Part shown: positions 51,934-60,736 of the stretch, one piece after another
Layout: every line of letters starts with the position of its first letter
How positions within the stretch are numbered: position 1 is the first letter of the stretch
Assembly (NCBI GenBank): GCA_963739515.1
Contig: CAVUAO010000003.1
Coordinates: 1 to 64,000, forward strand
Origin: JBFYTX01 sp963739515
GTDB taxonomy: Bacteria; Chloroflexota; Dehalococcoidia; Dehalococcoidales; RBG-16-60-22
Reading direction: 5' to 3'
DNA length: 64,000 nt
The notes under the pieces: generated by a model
Databases searched by the model: none
Told to the model about the DNA's origin: nothing
Seen by the model: only the letters and a program-made list of their open reading frames with translations
Program-made: the position numbers and the translations under genes

Positions 51934-51998
51934 CTGTTTCTCCCCATCAGACACCTTCGCTGGCTATGGATTTTATGTCATGTTCATATCGGCGAGAT

Positions 51999-52028
51999 AT
52001 AATATAATAATTCATTAACAATTGTCAA
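51999..52028 (-). promoter_or_regulatory. Promoter of the SnoaL operon
   Basis: On the minus strand TTGACA (52028-52023) is followed by TATTAT at a spacing of 18 bp (52004-51999); a TATATT at 16 bp is an alternative. Confidence 0.6.
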
Positions 52029-52053
52029 CAATAGTGACGGAATATCGGCTACT

Positions 52054-52386
52054 TTGAAAAATAGATTCTCACATCGTCCTTCCAAAGGAAGGACTCCTCA
52101 GAATGACAGAGGGGGCGGGGGGAGAAAGGGGCTGGATTCCATCTTGCGCGGGAATGACAGATTTAATTTGAGAATGGGGTGTTTAAGAGGGGCTGCGCCC
52201 CTCTTTCTTTTTTACTCCCCCTCTCCTGCCAGGAGAGGGGGATACAAGGGGGTGAGGTAGAAAAAACAACGGATTCTTCGCTACGCTCAGAATGACAGAA
52301 GGGGGGAATCCTTCGACAGGCTCAGGATGAGCGGGGAGAAAGGGGGGTACGGATTGCTTCGCGGAGCTCGCAATGACAGAGAGAGG
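52054..52386. repeat. Gene-free interval made of repeats
   Basis: From left to right: gattctcacatcgtcc, ccttcc-aaa-ggaagg, ctcctcagaatgacag (52060-52111); a minus-oriented paired-hairpin copy (52177-52258) with gaggggctgcgcccctc, ccccctctcctg-ccaggagaggggg, caagggggtgag; ggattcttcgctacgctc and agaatgacag; ccttcgacaggctcagga; gattgcttcgcgg and gcaatgacag. No coding region is supported. Confidence 0.6.
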
Positions 52387-53538
52387 CTATTTGACGATAG
52401 ATTCTTCCTCGCCGTAGAAGCGCTCTTTCCAGGTTACGCCGGCGCCGACCAGCCAGCGCGCGAATGAGTAGACAACGACCACGAAGATATAGCCGATGCC
52501 GAGCAAATGCAGCCAAGTGGAAACAGCTGACTGTTTAAAGCGATTATCCACGAGCCAGCGCATGAAAATAATCAGACCGACCTGAAAGACGACCAGGCCG
52601 CGCCAGAGCAAAGTGGCTTCCGTCATAAAAAAGCCGTTCCAGAGCCAATAGAACGGCCCGATATAAAATAGCCAAGCCAGGGGCACCAACAGCAACAGCA
52701 TGATGGGGGATATCGCGGTAACGGAATAGACACAGCGCACCAGCCCGGTCCACATTGACACGGCCGTGGGGTACATATTACACGAGACCACCGAGGAAAG
52801 GTCGACGGCCACGTGGCGTCCGCCGTGGCGGGACACCTCGATGCCCATCCAGACATCTTCCAGAATCCGGCCTTGCACCACCTTATGCCCGCCGATACGC
52901 CAGTACTCATCGCGGGAAAAGAAAAGGAACTGGCCGATAGCCACCGAAGGGCGGGTCGATTTTAAACGATGAATCAGCCAGAGCGGCGCCCAGCCCATGA
53001 TGATGAAATAGATCACCGGGACGGCTATTTTCTGGGGCAGGGACTGGGTCAGCTGGCGGGGAAAACCCGAAAGCAATGAGACTTTCAGCTTGAGCGCGGT
53101 TTCCAGCACCGAGCGCAGCATGTGAGGGGCATGAACCGTATCGGCATCGACGAACAAAAGCCAGTCGCCGGAGGCACGCTGGGCCAGCTGGTAGCAGGCG
53201 AAAGGCTTTCCCGCCCAATCGGCGGGGAGGGGCGCCCCGGTGATAAGCTTGAAGCGATTGTCCCCGGCCGCGATGCGGTTGACGATAGCCGCCGTGGCGT
53301 CCGCCGAATTATCGTCCAGGACCAGCACTTCAAAATTGGGATAGTCCTGCTGCCGTAAAGATTCCAGGCAAGCCGCGATATTGGCTTCTTCATCCCGGGC
53401 GGGAATCAGGATGGAGATAAGCGGGGCCGGACGAGGCGTTTTACCATGCCGGAGCGGCGTCTTGAGGCTGCGCAGATTAAGCAAGAGGTTAGCCAGAAAA
53501 ACTAAAAGGCCGGCGGCGATGATAATTTGATACAGCAT
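52387..53538 (-). CDS. Membrane-bound family-2 glycosyltransferase
   Basis: From ATG 53538 the protein is about 383 residues. It has an N-terminal membrane helix and the GT2 core: I-S-I-L-I-P-A-R-D-E-E-A-N-I, V-L-V-L-D-D-N-S-A-D, and D-W-L-L-F-V-D-A-D-T as the metal-binding DxD. A late R-I-L-E-D-V-W-M is the acceptor-side ED motif. Three to four C-terminal transmembrane helices follow. The layout resembles hopanoid- or carotenoid-associated glycosyltransferases (HpnB/CrtQ type), which would act at the inner membrane face. It directly follows plsY (13 bp), suggesting a lipid acceptor (inference). Confidence 0.8.
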   Translation of the reverse strand: MLYQIIIAAGLLVFLANLLLNLRSLKTPLRHGKTPRPAPLISILIPARDEEANIAACLESLRQQDYPNFEVLVLDDNSADATAAIVNRIAAGDNRFKLITGAPLPADWAGKPFACYQLAQRASGDWLLFVDADTVHAPHMLRSVLETALKLKVSLLSGFPRQLTQSLPQKIAVPVIYFIIMGWAPLWLIHRLKSTRPSVAIGQFLFFSRDEYWRIGGHKVVQGRILEDVWMGIEVSRHGGRHVAVDLSSVVSCNMYPTAVSMWTGLVRCVYSVTAISPIMLLLLVPLAWLFYIGPFYWLWNGFFMTEATLLWRGLVVFQVGLIIFMRWLVDNRFKQSAVSTWLHLLGIGYIFVVVVYSFARWLVGAGVTWKERFYGEEESIVK

Positions 53539-53551
53539 ATCGGTCCTGCCA

Positions 53552-54184
53552 CTACACGGACGTGGTCCCCCGCAATATCGACTGGAGCCAGCGGACAAGC
53601 CTCCCGCGGAAACGGGGTAGAGAATGCAAATTATCAAAATACTTGAAAACGAACAAAGACAGTATACAGAACACTAAAAGAATTATCACATAAGGCTCGC
53701 CAACGATAGCCACGTAAGCCAACGTGGCGGCGGCGCTGAGCACCACTATCCAGGAATCGTTTTCAACAAACATAAATCCGGCGATAAAAAAGGCGATATA
53801 GGCGAGCAGCACCTCGTGTTGAGATAAACCGATCATGACACCGAAGCTAATCGCCACCGCCTTGCCGCCGTGCCAGCGCAAAAAGGGAGAGAAAGCGTGG
53901 CCCAGCACGGCGCTCAAAGCCACGACGACGACAGACAAATCGGACAGATGCAGCCAGGCATGGGCCAGAAAAACGAACGGCACGCCCTTGATAATATCCA
54001 GAACGACGGCCAGAAGGCCCGTTTTTTGACCGCCCGCCCGGAAGACGTTAACCGAGCCTGGATTGCCATCGCCGTATTCCTGTATGTTTTTCTTCAGGAA
54101 CAGGCGGCCGATAATCACCGAGAAAGGCACGGCGCCCAGAATAAACGCGCCTATCGCCAACAATGCCGTAGAGAGTATATCCAT
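53552..54184 (-). CDS. plsY: Glycerol-3-phosphate acyltransferase PlsY
   Basis: This 210-residue multi-pass membrane enzyme shows the three PlsY blocks: L-G-A-V-P-F-S-V-I-I-G-R, G-D-G-N-P-G-S-V-N-V-F-R-A-G-G, and L-G-H-A-F-S-P-F-L-R-W-H-G-G-K-A-V-A. It transfers acyl from acyl-phosphate to glycerol 3-phosphate, the first step of phospholipid synthesis. About five to six membrane helices are predicted. No plsX homologue lies in the window. Confidence 0.9.
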   Translation of the reverse strand: MDILSTALLAIGAFILGAVPFSVIIGRLFLKKNIQEYGDGNPGSVNVFRAGGQKTGLLAVVLDIIKGVPFVFLAHAWLHLSDLSVVVVALSAVLGHAFSPFLRWHGGKAVAISFGVMIGLSQHEVLLAYIAFFIAGFMFVENDSWIVVLSAAATLAYVAIVGEPYVIILLVFCILSLFVFKYFDNLHSLPRFRGRLVRWLQSILRGTTSV

Positions 54185-54255
54185 GCACTAAAGCTCCCAA
54201 CGGGCAAAAATACCTTGCGGTTCTGGGTATACCATAAACTAAACCGAGGCAATAG

Positions 54256-54720
54256 TCAAGCGCCGTCAGCGGCGCGGCGCCGGCGTATCAGTTTAAACAG
54301 GTAAAAAATACCGGTAACGCAAAACCCCAGGGCACCGAATAACAAGCTCATCGGCACCGCCAGCAGGATAAGATTGGACATGATGACGTGAAAAACGTGC
54401 CAGACAGCATTGTCCGCGGCTTTGGGGCCGCCAATCCATTGCGCCAGGGGCCACGCGATTACCATATATATGAACGAAAGGAAGATAGCACCGCAAAACG
54501 CAGCGGCCAGCAGGATGAGAAAATACCAGGGATTGCGCCATTTACGCGCCAGGGCCACCAGCGCGACAATCACGGCGATCCAGCCCAGGATAATGCCGGT
54601 GGGGTTATCCAGCCCGACCAGAATAGCGGCCAATACCATAAAGACGAAAGATATTAAGTAGGGCCGGTTCCGGGGCAGCCGTATTAAAGCTTTGAACCTA
54701 TCCTTGATATTCGACGTCAT
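54256..54720 (-). CDS. Hypothetical four-helix membrane protein
   Basis: This 154-residue protein has four hydrophobic segments: one near 17-35, another near 37-55 (A-I-L-V-G-L-D-N-P-T-G), and two later ones near 70-88 and 108-145 (L-I-L-L-A-V-P-M-S-L-L-F). The ends are basic (M-T-S-N-I-K-D-R-F-K, and a final R-R-R-R-A-A-D). No family is recognised. It is upstream of plsY on the same strand, with 71 bp between them. Confidence 0.5.
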   Translation of the reverse strand: MTSNIKDRFKALIRLPRNRPYLISFVFMVLAAILVGLDNPTGIILGWIAVIVALVALARKWRNPWYFLILLAAAFCGAIFLSFIYMVIAWPLAQWIGGPKAADNAVWHVFHVIMSNLILLAVPMSLLFGALGFCVTGIFYLFKLIRRRRAADGA

Positions 54721-54848
54721 CTAACAAAACCCAAACAATCCTCATCTATCCTATTATTTTAGCGGTTTTTTAGCAAGAAATCACTCGTAGTCATATAGCG
54801 GGGTCGATAAAAAGGGAGTATAATTAGGCTTGAACCAAGGGAAAGCGG

Positions 54849-55391
54849 ATGAAAACCTTTTTACGCGAATTTCTGATTACCATACTGCTGGCGGCCGTCA
54901 TCTTCGTCGTGGCGCAGAGGACGATACAGACGTACGAGGTGTTCATGACCAGCATGGAGCCTAACTTCCACGAGGGGCAGCGGGTGGTGGTCAATAAAGC
55001 CGTTTACATCTTCGGGGAGCCGCAGCGGGGGGATATCATCATCTTCAAAGCCCCCGACGCCAGCGGGGAAGACTTCATCAAGCGGGTCATCGGCCTGCCC
55101 GGCGATACCGTCGAGGTCAAAAACCAGGCGGTCTACGTTAACGACATCAAGCTGGTCGAGCCGTATATCGCGGCCGCCCCGGCCTACATCATGCCCAAGA
55201 TAACGGTGCCCAAAGACAAATACTTCGTCCTCGGAGACAACCGCAACCACAGCAACGACTCGCATAATAACTGGTACGTCGACCGTAAAGATATCCGCGG
55301 CAAAGCCTGGCTGTCCACCTGGCCGCCGCACGACTGGGGATTCGTCCATGGCTACCCTCTTAACGACCAGGTAGCCAACGCCAGCGGGTAA
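54849..55391 (+). CDS. lepB: Signal peptidase I
   Basis: This 180-residue enzyme has a single N-terminal transmembrane helix, the catalytic Ser in V-F-M-T-S-M-E-P-N and the Lys in D-F-I-K-R-V-I-G-L-P-G-D. The region V-L-G-D-N-R-N-H-S-N-D-S completes the active site. It cleaves signal peptides on the outer side of the membrane. Short forms of this kind are typical outside the Gammaproteobacteria. It is followed by pyrE after about 40 bp. Confidence 0.92.
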   Translation: MKTFLREFLITILLAAVIFVVAQRTIQTYEVFMTSMEPNFHEGQRVVVNKAVYIFGEPQRGDIIIFKAPDASGEDFIKRVIGLPGDTVEVKNQAVYVNDIKLVEPYIAAAPAYIMPKITVPKDKYFVLGDNRNHSNDSHNNWYVDRKDIRGKAWLSTWPPHDWGFVHGYPLNDQVANASG

Positions 55392-55430
55392 CCATATCAA
55401 TCCGACTCTGAAAAACAACCGGGGTATGCG

Positions 55431-56024
55431 GTGACCGAGAACGTCGAGCGAATCTTTGAAAAAGCGGGGGCGGTGCTAAAAGGGCACTTCCTGCTGTCTT
55501 CCGGGCTGCACTCCCCGGTCTACTGGGAGAAGTTCCAGGTCCTGCAATATCCCGAATATACCGAAAAGCTCTGCCGCATGATGGCCGACCATTTCCGGAA
55601 GAGCCTCGTCCAGGTGGTGGCCGGGCCGACGACCGGCGGCGTTATCCTCGCCTACGAGGTCGGCCGGCAACTGGGAGTGCGCGGCATCTTCGCCGAAAAG
55701 GCTCCTTCCCAAGGGAAGGACGGCGGCCGGGAGTTCCGGCGGGGTTTCCGCATTGCGCCGGGCGAACGCGTCCTCATCGTCGACGACGTCATGACCAAGG
55801 GCGGCTCGATACAGGACACTATCGACGCCGTCAAACGGCTGGGCGGCGACATCGCAGGCATTGGTGTGCTGGTCGACCGCTCCCCGGGAAAAATCGATTT
55901 CGGTTTTCCTTTCTTCGCCTGCCATAAGACGGAGGTCATCACCTACCCGCCCGCCGAATGTCCCCTCTGCCGCGCGGGCGTCCCGCTGGTAAAGCCGGGG
56001 AGCAGCCAACCGAAGAGCGGATAA
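55431..56024 (+). CDS. pyrE: Orotate phosphoribosyltransferase
   Basis: The GTG start leads to a protein of about 197 residues with L-L-S-S-G-L-H-S-P-V-Y, V-V-A-G-P-T-T-G-G-V-I-L, and the PRPP-binding loop V-L-I-V-D-D-V-M-T-K-G-G-S. It forms orotidine 5'-phosphate from orotate and PRPP in pyrimidine synthesis. The C-terminus holds C-P-L-C (Y-P-P-A-E-C-P-L-C), often seen in stand-alone bacterial PyrE. No other pyr gene is in the window. Confidence 0.92.
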   Translation: MTENVERIFEKAGAVLKGHFLLSSGLHSPVYWEKFQVLQYPEYTEKLCRMMADHFRKSLVQVVAGPTTGGVILAYEVGRQLGVRGIFAEKAPSQGKDGGREFRRGFRIAPGERVLIVDDVMTKGGSIQDTIDAVKRLGGDIAGIGVLVDRSPGKIDFGFPFFACHKTEVITYPPAECPLCRAGVPLVKPGSSQPKSG

Positions 56025-56243
56025 TCGTCTTCTACCATCCCGGCAGGAGAACCCTCATTTATCCTCACTTTTCCCCCCAACCCGGTGAAGCCGAAGCTGC
56101 GCCACGTTCGATATAAACAAAAATACTCACAGACTTATTACCGATTTCCTACCGAAAATTACCCGCGGGTTTCCTAAGATAATAGAGCGAAATGCCAGAT
56201 ACCAGCCCAAAATACTCTGATATCGAATGAGATATCGGAGGCA

Positions 56244-57953
56244 ATGAAAAATATGGACAAAATACGGAAACCCGGAATACGAATCTCTCGCCTGCTCCTG
56301 GTCGGCATGCTGGCGATGGTTCTTTTATCGGGACAAATATTCCTCTTTTCCGGCGGCGTTCTGGCTGACATAAGTACCTCAGTGACAATTATCGGCTCGG
56401 ACCCACTCACAGCACCCGTGGTCCAAATTACCCCCGAAAAACCGCAACCGGGCGAAGACCTGACATGTTCTATTACCGTAGTAAGTACCGACGATGACCC
56501 GGCTTCGATTAGATATACCTACGACTGGTATAAAAACGGGGCTTTACAGGCAGGACTCACGCTGGCCGATACCACCAGCCTGGCGAATACCATCGACGGC
56601 TCCGGCACCACGGCCGGGGAAATCTGGAAATGCGTGGTCACGCCTAACAATGGCTCGTTCAGCGGCCCGAGCGCCCAGGACGAAGTGACCATCGCTGCCG
56701 AAGACGAGGACGGCGGCATCGGGGGCGGCGGCGGCAGCAGCGGCGGCGGAGGCGGAGGAGGCGGCGCACCCAGCGGTGTGACCAGCCTCGCTGAATATAT
56801 CACCAACGAAGGCGTTTTCGTGGCGGATAACGTCACAATATATTCCGCCGACGGAAAAGTCCGACTTACCATAAGAAAAGGCACCACCGGTAAGAACGCC
56901 GCCGGCCAAACCCTGTACTCGATATCGATAAAACCGGCCGAAGAACCACCGGCACCTCCCGAAGACAATACGTTCATTTGCCTCAATTACAACTTAACCC
57001 CCTCCGGCGCTACCTTCGACCCGCCCATCTCACTGACCTTTTTCTACGATGATTCACAGGTCCCTGAAGGAGTGCCCGAAGAGAACCTGGTGCTCGGGAC
57101 CTATTACGACGGCAAATGGGTCACCTTCGATAACTGCGTCGTCAACCCGGCCAACAATACGATTACGGTAAAGATAAGCCACTTTTCCATTTACACCGTG
57201 ATGGCTAACACGGCACCGGCCACGCTGACAGTAACCGGAATAACCGTGACACCGAACGAAGTTTACCAGAATGAGACCGTGACCGTCAGCACGACGGTGA
57301 CCAACAAAGGCGGTCTGACCGGAAGCAAAGACGTTACCCTTACGATGAATAATGTAGCCCTGCAGACCACGAAAGTAACCCTCGATGGGGGCAAGAGCCA
57401 GACGGTAACCTTTACGGTAACCGTCGCCAACGCCGGTAAATATGTCATCGAAGTCAACGGCTTATCGAGCATGCTTAACGTTAAGCCAGCAGTCGCGTCG
57501 CCCGAAGGCTCGGTGACCAATATATTGCCCGCCAGCTTCATCATCTCCAACCTCGCCGTGGTTCCGGGAGAGGTCAATGCCTCCGGGGAGGTCACGATTT
57601 CCGCCCTGGTGACCAATATCGGTAACAGCGAGGGGACCTATACCGCCGTCCTCAAGATAAACGGCGTGGAGGAGACCAGGAAAGACATCACCCTCGGCGC
57701 CGGCCAGAATGGAACCGTGGTCTTCAACATAGCGAAGTCGACCGGCGGGATTTACTCCGTAGATATCGCCGGCAACGCCGGGCAATTCACCGTGATCGCC
57801 CCGCCGCCGGCCACGACCCAGACACCGGCAAAAACCACACCGCCGCCGCCTGCGTCAACCAACTGGTGGATAGTGTTCGGCACGATTGCGGGAGTGATTA
57901 TCGTCGTCCGCCTGCTGACTTACCTGTACCAGAAGCGCTCGATAAACATGTAG
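56244..57953 (+). CDS. Surface protein with CARDB-like domains and C-terminal anchor
   Basis: The 569-residue protein has a signal peptide (hydrophobic core L-L-L-V-G-M-L-A-M-V-L-L), an Ig-like domain with Y-T-Y-D-W-Y-K-N-G, a Gly/Ser-rich linker near residues 155-175, and a ZU5/DUF-like region containing I-S-L-T-F-F-Y-D-D. Two CARDB-like repeats follow (V-T-V-S-T-T-V-T-N-K-G-G and V-T-I-S-A-L-V-T-N-I-G-N), then a Pro/Thr linker and one membrane helix with a basic end. It is an intact counterpart to the broken surface gene at 161-2150. The role is unknown; adhesion or envelope scaffolding is inference. Upstream (56025-56243) is a gene-free stretch of about 220 bp. Confidence 0.75.
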   Translation: MKNMDKIRKPGIRISRLLLVGMLAMVLLSGQIFLFSGGVLADISTSVTIIGSDPLTAPVVQITPEKPQPGEDLTCSITVVSTDDDPASIRYTYDWYKNGALQAGLTLADTTSLANTIDGSGTTAGEIWKCVVTPNNGSFSGPSAQDEVTIAAEDEDGGIGGGGGSSGGGGGGGGAPSGVTSLAEYITNEGVFVADNVTIYSADGKVRLTIRKGTTGKNAAGQTLYSISIKPAEEPPAPPEDNTFICLNYNLTPSGATFDPPISLTFFYDDSQVPEGVPEENLVLGTYYDGKWVTFDNCVVNPANNTITVKISHFSIYTVMANTAPATLTVTGITVTPNEVYQNETVTVSTTVTNKGGLTGSKDVTLTMNNVALQTTKVTLDGGKSQTVTFTVTVANAGKYVIEVNGLSSMLNVKPAVASPEGSVTNILPASFIISNLAVVPGEVNASGEVTISALVTNIGNSEGTYTAVLKINGVEETRKDITLGAGQNGTVVFNIAKSTGGIYSVDIAGNAGQFTVIAPPPATTQTPAKTTPPPPASTNWWIVFGTIAGVIIVVRLLTYLYQKRSINM

Positions 57954-58117
57954 TCGCCCCGCCGACATCCATGCTTCCTCAAGACCGATATCATCCGGAA
58001 CTATCTTCACGCGTCCGCATTTCGGCCATTTCCTTATCAATCCATAATTGCGTAACGTCGGGTCAGCATGGCAAAATAGACCATACTCAGGCAATAACCT
58101 GATTAAGGAGGGCCGCC

Positions 58118-58576
58118 ATGGGAACCGCCGTCGCCATCGCCGTCACCATCATCGTCGCTTTTCTGATTATCGTCCTCAGCAACTATATCATCCGCCTCAG
58201 ATACGAAAAGCGTTTCCGCGACTGGTGCGCCACCGAAACACTCAAATGGCAGTCGACCACGGAGCAGGCGCGTAAGGACGCCGTTTCGCAGAGTCGGGCC
58301 GTCCTGGGCGGCAAGTTCACCGAGCAGATGGTGCCCTTTTTCCCCGACTTCAAGTACGACCCGACGGAGGTGAGGTTTATCGGCAGTCCCATCGACATGA
58401 TCGCGTTTCCCGGGCTGGCTAAAGGCGACCCGCAGGAAATCGTGGTCCTGGAGGTCAAGACGGGCAAGAACCCGCAACTGACCCCGGCGCAGAAAAAAAT
58501 CAGGGAGCTCATCGAAAACGGCATGGTCAGGTGGGACGAGATACACCAAGAAATCGAGGAGGAGGAACCGGGCTAG
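58118..58576 (+). CDS. Membrane-anchored Holliday-junction-resolvase-like nuclease
   Basis: After a good aaggaggg ribosome site comes one N-terminal transmembrane helix (V-T-I-I-V-A-F-L-I-I-V-L), then a soluble domain: K-F-T-E-Q-M-V-P-F-F-P-D-F-K-Y-D-P, F-I-G-S-P-I-D-M-I, and I-V-V-L-E-V-K-T-G-K. The D...ExK pattern is that of PD-(D/E)xK nucleases in the endonuclease-related/Holliday-junction-resolvase-like group. A membrane helix on such a domain is odd for a DNA enzyme. It is convergent to mutL, with stops overlapping. Confidence 0.7.
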   Translation: MGTAVAIAVTIIVAFLIIVLSNYIIRLRYEKRFRDWCATETLKWQSTTEQARKDAVSQSRAVLGGKFTEQMVPFFPDFKYDPTEVRFIGSPIDMIAFPGLAKGDPQEIVVLEVKTGKNPQLTPAQKKIRELIENGMVRWDEIHQEIEEEEPG

Positions 58577-60285
58577 TCCCGACCGAACTCCCGCTCCAGC
58601 TGCGCGGCGCTCAACCTGATAACGGTGGGTCGACCGTGGGGGCAGGTGTGGGGGTTGGCGGACTGCTCCAGTTGACGCACCAGGGCCCGCATCTCGTCGT
58701 CGGTTAAAGTCTGCCCGCTCTTAATCGCCCCGTGACAGGCAATCGACGCCACCATGCGCTCCTCCCACCGACTCTTTTCCTCACCCGATAATGCGTCGAG
58801 CATCTCCCGCAGCATTTGAGGCCAGTCGTCCCCGGCCACCAGCGCCGGCACCGACCGCACCAGATAAGTCCTTTCACCGAAGCTCTCTAAAGCGAAACCG
58901 AAATCGGCCAGGTCTGACCAGGCACGACCTGCATGATCGCGTCCTGCCGGGGCGTCACCTCGAGCGTCGCCGGCTCCAGCAGTCCCTGTACCTCCGGCTG
59001 CCGCGTCTCGCGCTGCTGTTTTAACCGGTCGTAGCGAATCCGCTCGTGCGCGGCATGCTGGTCGATAAGGTAGAGTCCGTCGGGTCCTTCGGCGAGGATG
59101 TAGCGGTTCATGACCTGCCCCACCACCCGCAGCACCGGGAGGGAGGTCATCAGCCGGGGCGAAGATTCGGTCAAGGATGTCTGTGGTACTTCGGAGGTCT
59201 CCCAGAGTTGCGGCATTGGCTGAGGCGCGGCGCGATACGGCGCGACGACCTCTTCAATCCCAGGCACGGGCATCTGCGCCACCAGCGTGCGCCGGACGGT
59301 CCGCTGCACCGCCCGGAAAACAGCGGCGTCGGAGCGGAACTTCACCTCGCTCTTGGCGGGATGGATATTGACGTCGACCTCCCCCGGGGGAAGTCGAATA
59401 TCCAGCACCGCGACGGGGTGCCGTCCCGTCATGAGGAGTCCGCTATAGGCCTCCTCCACGGCGTAGGACAAAAGCCGGTTGGTGATCCACCGCCGGTTGA
59501 CGAAAAAGCTGAGGAGGTCGCGGCTGGCCCGGCCCAGGTCCGGCGCGCCGACCATCCCCGTCACTTTAATTTCAGGAGGAGTGATACCGCCCTGCCAGAC
59601 TTCGTCTTCCGCGACGACCGGCAACATCTTGCCGGCCAGCGACGCGCCGTAAACGTCGATGACGGCGTCGAGCAACTTGCCCTTGCCCGAGGTTTTTAAG
59701 GTTTCCTTGCCGTCGACCGTGAAACTGAACGCCACCTCCGGATAGGCTAAAGCATACTGGCTGACCACGTTAGCGACGTGGCCGGCTTCGGTAGCCAGCG
59801 ACTTCAGGAACTTCAACCTGGCCGGGCACTCTTTTAAACAAATTTCTCACGGTAAGAGTCGTCCCCGTTACGCGCGCCTGGCTCTTTTTTGCCTTGATAA
59901 TGCCGCCTTCCAAAGCGAGAAAGGTCCCGGCCTTTTCGCCTTCAAAGCAGGTGAGCAGCTCGACGTCCGCCACGGCGGCGATACTGGGCAGCGCCTCGCC
60001 GCGGAATCCGAGACTGCCAATGGTTTGCAGGTCCTCCGCCCTGCTTATCTTGCTGGTGGCGTGCCGCTCGAAAGCCAGCTCGACCTCCCCGGCGGGAATG
60101 CCGCGGCCGTTATCGGTGACTTTAATCAGATTGACGCCCCCGCCCCTGATCTCCACCCCGACCTGCGTGGCGCCGGCGTCCAGGGCGTTTTCCACCAGCT
60201 CCTTCACCACCGAGGACGGTCGCTCCACGACTTCCCCGGCGGCGATTTGGTTGATGGTGGCTTTGTCCAGGATTTTTATGGTCAT
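58573..60285 (-). CDS. mutL: DNA mismatch repair protein MutL (frameshifted twice)
   Basis: The N-terminal ATPase domain (60285 to about 59815) has I-A-A-G-E-V-V-E-R-P, V-E-N-A-L-D-A-G-A, and D-N-G-R-G-I. A shift near 59815 joins it to the rest. The C-terminal domain shows L-I-D-Q-H-A-A-H-E-R-I-R-Y-D, close to the endonuclease motif DQHAxxExxxxE but with Asp at the last position. After a second shift near 58890 come A-C-H-G-A-I-K and C-P-H-G-R-P-T. The rebuilt protein is about 570 residues. No mutS is in the window. Confidence 0.88.
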
Positions 60286-60736
60286 AGTATTATAGCTATT
60301 TTACACGGTAGCGTGTAGATTGTCAAGTCGATTGGTTCTACGTTTAAGTTTAATCTTTTGGAGAAAGGGAGTCAAAGACATTTTAAACCTCACCCCCTTA
60401 AATCCCCCTCTCCTTCTGAGGCGGGGAGAAGGAGAGGGGGAAATAAATAAAAGAGGGGCTGACGCCCCTCTTAGACGCCCTTTATTAAATCCCTCTCTAA
60501 CTCTCCCTTTACGAAAGGGAGAGGATGATGGCATATCCCCTTTTTTCTGCGCCCCTTGTAAACGCCGACAGCCGGCAGAACGCGGGAGAGTTTGAGGAGG
60601 CGCGCAGCGCCCCCTCTCTATTACTTCCCCTTCCCCTTGGCAAGGGGAAGGGGACATAGGGGATAGGGTTAATAAAGAATACAGCGGGCGGGTGGGAAAG
60701 AAAATTAGTCGAGGGGCGGGGATAAGGAGGGGGAAA
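60286..60736. repeat. Paired-hairpin repeats between mutL and the helicase gene
   Basis: A plus copy (60389-60480) has cctcacccccttaaatcc, ccccctctccttct, agaaggagaggggg, gaggggctgacgcccctc and ttagacgccc. A diverged copy with ccctctctaactctccctttacgaaagggagagg follows. A minus copy (60550-60670) has ccccttccccttggcaaggggaagggga. The stem core of the first is CTCCTTCT/AGAAGGAG. No gene is supported. Confidence 0.65.

Noticed and set aside
51890..51940. T-box-like motif in the SnoaL leader (agggtcgccggtaccgc)
   Set aside because: It has extra bases compared with the T-box core, no specifier stem or aminoacyl-tRNA-related gene is present, and the leader is too short.
60389..60670. CRISPR array from the repeated G/C-rich blocks
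   Set aside because: Copies are palindromic with variable stems, irregularly placed and in mixed orientation, without uniform repeats and spacers or cas genes.
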